9,879 nucleotides of DNA from JABFSS01 sp964497975 (lineage in GTDB: Bacteria > Patescibacteriota > Gracilibacteria > Peribacterales > Peribacteraceae), in the NCBI GenBank assembly GCA_964497975.1, contig CAZCFO010000011.1, forward strand, positions 1 through 9,879, in the 5' to 3' direction. This document shows, in pieces, positions 5,019 through 9,879 of the stretch; position 1 is the first letter of the stretch; each line of letters starts with the position of its first letter. The translations under genes were made by a program, and so were the position numbers. The notes under the pieces are model-generated. The model searched no databases. It was not told the DNA's origin and saw only the letters and a program-made list of their open reading frames with translations.

Positions 5019-8000
5019 CTACGCGGCCTCCGCGGCGTCCTCGCTGACGGCGTCCTGCATCTCCTGCTTGGCTCCCTCGCCGGATGCCTCGACCTCGGCG
5101 CCTTCCTCGATGCCGGCGACGACTTCGGCTGCGGGCTCGACCGCGGTGTCCTCGAGCTCGGCGATCTTGTCACCCTCGGGAACGGCCTCGGCCACGGCCT
5201 CTTCGACGTCAATGCGGGGCGGGAGCTCGACGGCTTCCACTTCGCCCTCGGCGACCGTCACGCGCTCCTCGGGAGCGACCTCCTCCTTGAACTTGAGGAG
5301 TTCGACCTTGAGACCGAGCGCCTGGAGTTCTTTGACGAGAACGTTGAACGACTCGGGGATGGACGGGCGGCGGATGGGCTCGCCCTTCACGATGGCCTCG
5401 TAGGCCTTGCTGCGTCCGATGACGTCATCGGACTTGATCGTGAGCATTTCCTGCAGCGTGTACGCGGCTCCGTAGGCTTCGAGCGCCCAGACTTCCATTT
5501 CTCCGAAGCGCTGTCCTCCGTGCTGCGCCTTGCCTCCGAGAGGCTGCTGCGTGACGAGCGAGTACGGACCGACCGAGCGGGCGTGGATCTTGTCTTCGAC
5601 GAGGTGGAGCAGCTTGAGCATGTACACCTGGCCGACGGTGGTCTCGTGCTTGAACTTCTCGCCGGTGCGGCCGTCGAATAGCTGGATCTTGCCGCTCGTG
5701 GGCAGGTTCGCCTGCTTGAGGAATTCGTGGATCTGCTCGGGCGAGATGCCGTTGAGCGCGGGGGTGGCGATCTTGATGCCGAGTTCCTTGGCGGCCCAGC
5801 CAAGGTGGGTCTCGAGGATCTGTCCGATGTTCATGCGGGACGTGACGCCGAGCGGGTTGAGGATGATGTCGACGTGCGTGCCGTCCGCGAGGAACGGCAT
5901 GTCCTCGCGCGGGACGATGCGGGAGACCACGCCTTTGTTGCCGTGGCGGCCGGCCATCTTGTCACCCACCTGGATCTTGCGGGTCTGCGCGACGAACACC
6001 TTGATCTGCTTGATGACGCCCGTGGGGAGCTCGTCGCCCTCGGCGCGGTCGAAGATATGGACGTCGACCACCTTGCCTCCTGCGCCGCCGGGGAGGCGGA
6101 GCGAGCTGTCCTTCACGTCCTTGGCTTTGTCGCCGAAGATGGCCTGCAGAAGACGTTCCTCGGGGGTCAGCTCGGTCTCGCCCTTGGGCGTGATCTTGCC
6201 GACGAGAATGTCGCCTTCGTGGACGGTGGCGCCGATGCGCACCACGCCGTCGCTGCCGAGGTCCTTGAGCTTGGCTTCGCCGACGTTCGGGATGTCGCGG
6301 GTGACGATTTCGGGTCCGAGCTTGGTGTCGCGCACGTCGGTGATGTACGACTCGATGTGGACGGAATCAAACCATCCCTCCTCCACGACGCGGTCGCTGA
6401 TGATGACGGCGTCCTCGAAGTTGTAGCCTTCCCAGGACATGTACGCGACGAGCAGGTTCTGCCCGAGCGCGAGCTCGCCTCCCTGGACGGACGCGCCGTC
6501 GGCGAGAGGATCGCCGCGGCGGACCTTCTGGCCGCGGATGACCTGCGGGCGCATGTGGAAGCAGGTGCCCTGGTTGCTGCGGACGAACGTGTGGAGCTTG
6601 TAGGTGCGCTTCTTGCCCGATCCGTAGACGATGGAGACTTCGCGGGCGTCGGCGGCGGTCACTTCGCCGTCCTCTTCGGCGAGGATGGCATGACCGGACG
6701 CGCGGGCCGCGAGACCTTCGATACCGGTGCCGACGAGGGGCGAGTGGGGCTTGATGAGGGGGACGGCCTGGCGTTGCATGTTCGTTCCCATGGACGCGCG
6801 GGTGTTGTCGTCATGCTCCAGGAACGGGATGAGCGATGTGGAAATCGAGAGGATCTGGCGGGGCGACACGTCGACGTGCGTGATGTCGCGGACGTGGGCC
6901 AGGACCGGCTCGCCGGCCTTGCGGGACGAGACGCGCGTGGTGGTGAACTCCTCGAATGACGTGACGTTCGTTTCGGCCTGCGCGATCGTGAGGTGGCGCT
7001 CCTGCTCGGCGTCGACGTAGATCGTCTTGTTGGTGATGTACGCGCGGACGGGGATCTCCTTTTGGCCTTCCTTCTTGAGTTCGGCGACGACCTTGCGGGC
7101 GACGTCCTTGGAATCGACGACTTCGCCTTCCTTGGCGATCACCTTGCGGCTCTCCTTGACGGTCACGTCGAGGATGCGGCCGAGGAGCTTATCGGCATCA
7201 AGCGGGACCGTGTGCTTCACTTCGCGGTACGGCGTCTCGAGGAATCCGTACTCGTTGACGCGGGCGAACCCGGCGAGGTGGACGACGAGACCGATGTTCG
7301 GACCTTCGGGAGTCGCGATCGGACAGATGCGACCGTAATGGGACGTGTGCACGTCGCGGACGTCGAAGCTCGCGCGCTCGCGGCTAAGGCCGCCGGGACC
7401 CATCGCGGAGAGGCGTCGCTTGTGGGCGAGCTCCGCGAGCGGGTTGGTCTGGTCCATGAACTGGGAGAGCTGCGACGATGCGAAGAATTCGCGCATCGCG
7501 GCCGTGATCGGACGGCAGTTGATGAGCTGGGTGGGCGTCACGGTTTCAAGGTCCATGACGGTCATGCGGTCCTTGACGATGCGCTCGGTGCGGACGAGAC
7601 CCACGCGGTACTTGTTCTGCACGAGCTCGCCGACGGAGCGGACGCGGCGGTTGCTGAGGTGGTCGATGTCATCGGCCACGCCCACGCCGTTGTTGAGGCG
7701 GACGAGTTCCTTGAGGATTTCGATGAAGTCCGCGACCTGGAAGACGCGGTGCTGCTCGTCACTGGGGGTCTTGAGGTTGAACCGGCGGTTCAGTTTGTAC
7801 CGGGCGATACTGCCCATGTCGTACTTCTTGAAGTCGAAGAAGAGCGAGTCGATGAGCTGCTTGGCGTTCTCGGGCGTCGCGAGATCGCCGGGGCGGATCT
7901 TGCGGTAGACGCTCTGGTACGCCTCCTCGACGGTGCGGACGGGGTCCTTCTCGAGCGTCGTGAGGATGTAATCGTGCTCGGCGCTGGTGACGTCCTTGAA

Positions 8001-8906
8001 GAGGTCGATGATCTGGCCGTCGGACTGGTAGCCGAAGACGCGGAGGAGCTGGGTGATGGGGATCTTGCGCTTGCGGTCGATCTTGCAGCTGATGATGCCG
8101 CGGCGGTCCGTTTCGATTTCGAGCCACACGCCGCGCTTGGGGATGATCTTGGCCGCGTGGTAGCGCGGATGATCGGGCATTTTGCTGAAGAACACTCCCG
8201 GCGAGCGGACGAGCTGGTGGACGACCACGCGCTCGATGCCGTCGACGATGAACGTGCCGGAATCGGTCATGAGCGGGATGGAGCCGAGGAACACGTCCTG
8301 CTCCTTGATTTCACCGGTCTCGCGGTTGATGAGCTGGACGTAGCCCTTCATGGCGGCCTCGTAGCTCAGGTTGCGGCGCTTGCAGGTGTCGGGGTCGTAC
8401 TTGGCGGGGTCGAACGTGTGGCCGAGAATCCGGAGTTCGAGCTTCTTGCCCGAGAAGTCGGTGATCGGCGTGATTTCCTCGAGCAGTTCCTTGAGGCCTT
8501 CGGTGAGGAACCACTTGTAGCTGAGGATCTGCATTTCGATGAGCGAGGGCACGTGCGAGTTGTCTTCGTCCTCGACGAGCGTGATGCGCTTCATTTCGAT
8601 CTTCTTGGGCTGCAGCGTTTCGGGCAGGCGCTCGAAGACCGCGGGGGTGCGTCCCGGGGTGGGGATCACGTGCGGGTGCACCTGCGGCAGGACCTCCTGC
8701 TCCACGTGCATCTGGTACGGCTTCTTGGGGACGTTGATCTTCTTGAGCGGCTTGAGGATGTCCTCCTGCACCGGCATCTTCATGCCTCCCCTCTTCTGGT
8801 CGAACTTCTTCACCTCCGGCTTCTTGAGCATCGGCTTGGCAGCCGGCTTTTTCGCCGAAGCGGGCTTCGCGGGCTTCTTGATTTTCTTCTCGGGCTTCTT
8901 TGCCAT
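5019..8906 (-). CDS. rpoB: DNA-directed RNA polymerase subunit beta
   Basis: A 1295-residue RNA polymerase beta subunit from ATG 8906 (MAKKPEKKIKK). Conserved landmarks in order: VPSLIEMQILSYKWFL near 118; GVFFSKMPDHPRYHAAKI near 235; rifampicin-pocket segment SQLSQFMDQTNPLAELAHKR and RRLSAMGPGGL near 477-510 with the Asp, His and Ser of sensitive enzymes intact; MSWEGYNFEDAVIIS; TPKGETELTPEERLLQAIFG; GDKMAGRHGNKGVVS near 980, lining the active site; and GGQRFGEMEVWALEAYGA. Relative to typical beta subunits there are about 90 extra N-terminal residues rich in Lys/Pro/Ala and about 90 extra acidic C-terminal residues (from about 1205). The start lacks a Shine-Dalgarno; CCCTCCTTTCTT precedes it. 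rpoC does not follow and rplJ/rplL do not precede. A promoter lies at 9046-9073. Confidence 0.98.
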   Translation of the reverse strand: MAKKPEKKIKKPAKPASAKKPAAKPMLKKPEVKKFDQKRGGMKMPVQEDILKPLKKINVPKKPYQMHVEQEVLPQVHPHVIPTPGRTPAVFERLPETLQPKKIEMKRITLVEDEDNSHVPSLIEMQILSYKWFLTEGLKELLEEITPITDFSGKKLELRILGHTFDPAKYDPDTCKRRNLSYEAAMKGYVQLINRETGEIKEQDVFLGSIPLMTDSGTFIVDGIERVVVHQLVRSPGVFFSKMPDHPRYHAAKIIPKRGVWLEIETDRRGIISCKIDRKRKIPITQLLRVFGYQSDGQIIDLFKDVTSAEHDYILTTLEKDPVRTVEEAYQSVYRKIRPGDLATPENAKQLIDSLFFDFKKYDMGSIARYKLNRRFNLKTPSDEQHRVFQVADFIEILKELVRLNNGVGVADDIDHLSNRRVRSVGELVQNKYRVGLVRTERIVKDRMTVMDLETVTPTQLINCRPITAAMREFFASSQLSQFMDQTNPLAELAHKRRLSAMGPGGLSRERASFDVRDVHTSHYGRICPIATPEGPNIGLVVHLAGFARVNEYGFLETPYREVKHTVPLDADKLLGRILDVTVKESRKVIAKEGEVVDSKDVARKVVAELKKEGQKEIPVRAYITNKTIYVDAEQERHLTIAQAETNVTSFEEFTTTRVSSRKAGEPVLAHVRDITHVDVSPRQILSISTSLIPFLEHDDNTRASMGTNMQRQAVPLIKPHSPLVGTGIEGLAARASGHAILAEEDGEVTAADAREVSIVYGSGKKRTYKLHTFVRSNQGTCFHMRPQVIRGQKVRRGDPLADGASVQGGELALGQNLLVAYMSWEGYNFEDAVIISDRVVEEGWFDSVHIESYITDVRDTKLGPEIVTRDIPNVGEAKLKDLGSDGVVRIGATVHEGDILVGKITPKGETELTPEERLLQAIFGDKAKDVKDSSLRLPGGAGGKVVDVHIFDRAEGDELPTGVIKQIKVFVAQTRKIQVGDKMAGRHGNKGVVSRIVPREDMPFLADGTHVDIILNPLGVTSRMNIGQILETHLGWAAKELGIKIATPALNGISPEQIHEFLKQANLPTSGKIQLFDGRTGEKFKHETTVGQVYMLKLLHLVEDKIHARSVGPYSLVTQQPLGGKAQHGGQRFGEMEVWALEAYGAAYTLQEMLTIKSDDVIGRSKAYEAIVKGEPIRRPSIPESFNVLVKELQALGLKVELLKFKEEVAPEERVTVAEGEVEAVELPPRIDVEEAVAEAVPEGDKIAELEDTAVEPAAEVVAGIEEGAEVEASGEGAKQEMQDAVSEDAAEAA

Positions 8907-8923
8907 AAGAAAGGAGGGAGAAA

Positions 8924-9013
8924 GTGAGTGCTCGCGGCTGCAGTGCTTGGACGTCATGCACGCGCATGAACGAACGAAGAGCATCGACGAACGAACGTTT
9001 CCCCAGCACTCAC
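8924..9013 (-). promoter_or_regulatory. Structured rpoB 5' leader
   Basis: The predicted rpoB leader (about 9039 to 8907, roughly 130 nt) contains GTGAGTGCT (9013-9005) complementary to AGCACTCAC (8932-8924), a perfect 9-bp long-range stem. A second AGCACT at 8947-8942 could pair with the same upstream element instead. Inside are TCATGC-ACGC-GCATGA (8954-8969) and two copies of a GAACGAACG word (about 8968-8977 and 8988-8997). The stem closes 17 nt before the ATG. Possible control of polymerase synthesis is an inference. Confidence 0.45.
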
Positions 9014-9045
9014 AACACAATCGGAAGCCACTGCGGGATGGGAGG

Positions 9046-9073
9046 ATTGTAAAGGGATCCAGACGGGGGTCAA
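9046..9073 (-). promoter_or_regulatory. rpoB promoter
   Basis: On the minus strand TTGACC (9073-9068) and TACAAT (9051-9046), each 5 of 6 to consensus, are separated by 16 bp. It begins just past the stop codon of the upstream HPr-like gene. Predicted start is near 9039. Confidence 0.65.
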
Positions 9074-9079
9074 ATGATT

Positions 9080-9439
9080 TTATACGCTCTGTACGCTCTC
9101 TTCCTGTGCCAAATTGATGTAATACTCGAGGAATTTTCTTACCTTTTCGGCGATCATCATGATCGCCTCATAATCGCCCTCCAGGAGGATCTGGAAACGA
9201 GTATTCTCTGCGACCCCCATCTGCATCACCGTGATCATGCTTCTGGCATTTCCTTGACGGCCGCTTTCGGTGACGATGCGGGTCGCGACAGCATCGTCCA
9301 CAATCTCTGCCATTCCACGCGCAAGGACAGCCGCATTCCGCATGTGGAGACCATTGGGGGGAGGCCCCTTGCATACAAAGGCGATACTGAATCCGTGAGC
9401 AACTTCACACGCAGTCATAATAAGGAGGCATTTTCCCAC
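9080..9439 (-). CDS. HPr-family phosphocarrier-like protein
   Basis: A 119-residue protein (from GTG 9439) of the HPr fold. PNGLHMRNAAVLA (29-40) matches the HPr active-site loop, with the phosphoryl-accepting His32 and the supporting Arg34 present, and Pro of the usual GLHARPA replaced by Asn. NARSMITVMQMGV (64-76) matches the regulatory Ser segment (Ser67). The C-terminal helix AIMMIAEKVRKFLE is typical. In the family, HPr relays phosphate from enzyme I to sugar EIIs or acts in regulation; no other PTS gene is visible, so a regulatory role is equally possible. GTG 9439 is preferred because GGAGGGG (9451-9445) lies 5 nt upstream; ATG 9418 (112 residues) is the alternative and has only CCTCCTTATT before it. 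The gap to the upstream surface-protein gene is 64 bp, on the same strand. Confidence 0.75.
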   Translation of the reverse strand: MGKCLLIMTACEVAHGFSIAFVCKGPPPNGLHMRNAAVLARGMAEIVDDAVATRIVTESGRQGNARSMITVMQMGVAENTRFQILLEGDYEAIMMIAEKVRKFLEYYINLAQEESVQSV

Positions 9440-9476
9440 GCCAACCCCTCCAGTGTGGAAAGAGTCGGCGTGGGAA
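9433..9476 (-). promoter_or_regulatory. RBS and start-codon hairpin of the HPr-like gene
   Basis: TTCCCACGCC and GGCGTGGGAA (plus 9433-9442 and 9467-9476) form a perfect 10-bp stem. In the minus-strand transcript the SD-like GGAGGGG (9451-9445) is in the loop and the GTG start (9439-9437) is in the descending arm. A CCTCC at 9428-9424 could also pair with the GGAGG. There is no T-run, so it is not a terminator for the upstream gene. Confidence 0.5.
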
Positions 9477-9503
9477 TCAAGAACAGAATGAGAGCATGAC
9501 TGG

Positions 9504-9879
9504 TTAAGGGGCCTGCCTGTTCACAAAGTTCACGTCGGCGCAGGTGGATCCGGGGTAGACCATCACGTCGCCGTTCTGCGGCGAGACGGACTGCTGGATC
9601 CAGCCCGCTTTGGCGAACTCGTTGATCTGGTGCATGCCGGGGGCGGCGATGTTCTGGAAGACCACGGAGCCGTTGCCGTTGATGCTCTGGGTGATGCCCT
9701 GGTTGCCGTCGAGCCAGAAACTGAACTGCTCGTTGGAGCTCATGGGCGCGCCCGCGCTGTTGAGCACCTGCTTGTTGACGCGGATGCAGCCGGTGTTGGC
9801 ATTCGCGACGGAGCTGCTGGAGGAGGAGCTGCTGACGGGCAGCGTCTGCTGGTTCTTGAAGACCACGCCGGCGCACTGG
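9504..9879 (-). CDS. Surface protein with tandem Ser-linked domains, C-terminal end
   Basis: The last 124 residues of a protein whose start lies beyond the right edge; the frame stays open to 9879. It opens with CAGVVFKNQQ, then an 8-Ser linker, then a domain of about 100 residues ending CADVNFVNRQAP. The two CA-x-V-x-F-x-N-x-Q ends show that at least two copies of the same domain occur in tandem. Features such as F-x-F-x-L early, NGNGSVVFQNI, APGMHQINEFAKAGW and VYPGSTCADVNF recall the Cna-B/SpaA prealbumin-like fold of cell-surface proteins, but this assignment is tentative. The Ser run uses mixed AGC and TCC codons. Two Cys per domain (GCIRV and TCADV) could form a disulfide. No sortase motif or membrane anchor is seen at the C-terminus. 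Confidence 0.65.
   Translation of the reverse strand, partial: QCAGVVFKNQQTLPVSSSSSSSSVANANTGCIRVNKQVLNSAGAPMSSNEQFSFWLDGNQGITQSINGNGSVVFQNIAAPGMHQINEFAKAGWIQQSVSPQNGDVMVYPGSTCADVNFVNRQAP

Noticed and set aside
6993..8927. 644-residue plus-strand open frame opposite rpoB
   Set aside because: It is antisense to a fully conserved rpoB reading frame; its composition (Asp/Glu/Val/Leu/Arg-rich, no family resemblance) is what GC-rich complementary strands produce.
1..9879. CRISPR array, insertion sequence or prophage
   Set aside because: No regularly spaced repeats, transposase or phage structural gene was found in the window.

Overview
The window is GC-rich bacterial DNA with six protein-coding genes and the 5' part of a 23S rRNA gene. 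TGA serves as a stop in at least two genes, so recoding of UGA as glycine (as in Gracilibacteria and Absconditabacteria) does not apply. Several traits fit the Candidate Phyla Radiation (Patescibacteria), perhaps near Peregrinibacteria/Peribacteria: a 23S gene with no 16S upstream, an insert inside the 23S, small Ser-linker surface proteins, weak or absent Shine-Dalgarno sequences, and a dispersed housekeeping gene order. This placement is an inference from style, not from a phylogenetic marker comparison.

Layout, left to right. Positions 1-640 (minus) hold the 5' part of a 23S rRNA, running off the left edge; helix H10 carries an insert of roughly 110 nt containing a long AT-rich palindrome. 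Positions 641-1172 are a hairpin-rich leader with two candidate minus-strand promoters and an intrinsic-terminator/antiterminator arrangement between them. Divergently, 1206-2717 (plus) encodes a TMTC-like multi-pass membrane protein with C-terminal TPRs. Convergent to it is ssb (2790-3173, minus). After a 355-bp gap comes a secreted Cys-rich protein (3529-4935, plus) that ends in what looks like a transglutaminase-like Cys-His-Asp domain. Convergent to that is rpoB (5019-8906, minus), with an unusual basic N-terminal and acidic C-terminal extension and with neither rpoC downstream nor rplJ/rplL upstream. Upstream of rpoB are an HPr-like gene (9080-9439, minus) and the 3' end of a repeat-containing surface protein (9504 to the right edge, minus).

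How the pieces relate. The genes do not form one pathway: this is a mosaic of core information-processing genes (23S, ssb, rpoB) and envelope/secreted genes. The more notable content is regulatory. The 23S P1 promoter and the rpoB promoter share the same architecture (TTGACC, 16-bp spacer, TAAAAT or TACAAT). The 23S leader has a three-part mutually exclusive pairing scheme ending in a T7 terminator. Two genes (1206 and 9439) have a start codon in the descending arm of a hairpin whose loop holds the candidate Shine-Dalgarno. Three of the gene boundaries, and the 23S insert, carry palindromes whose arms are built from short internally repeated words, which look like several families of small dispersed repeats.
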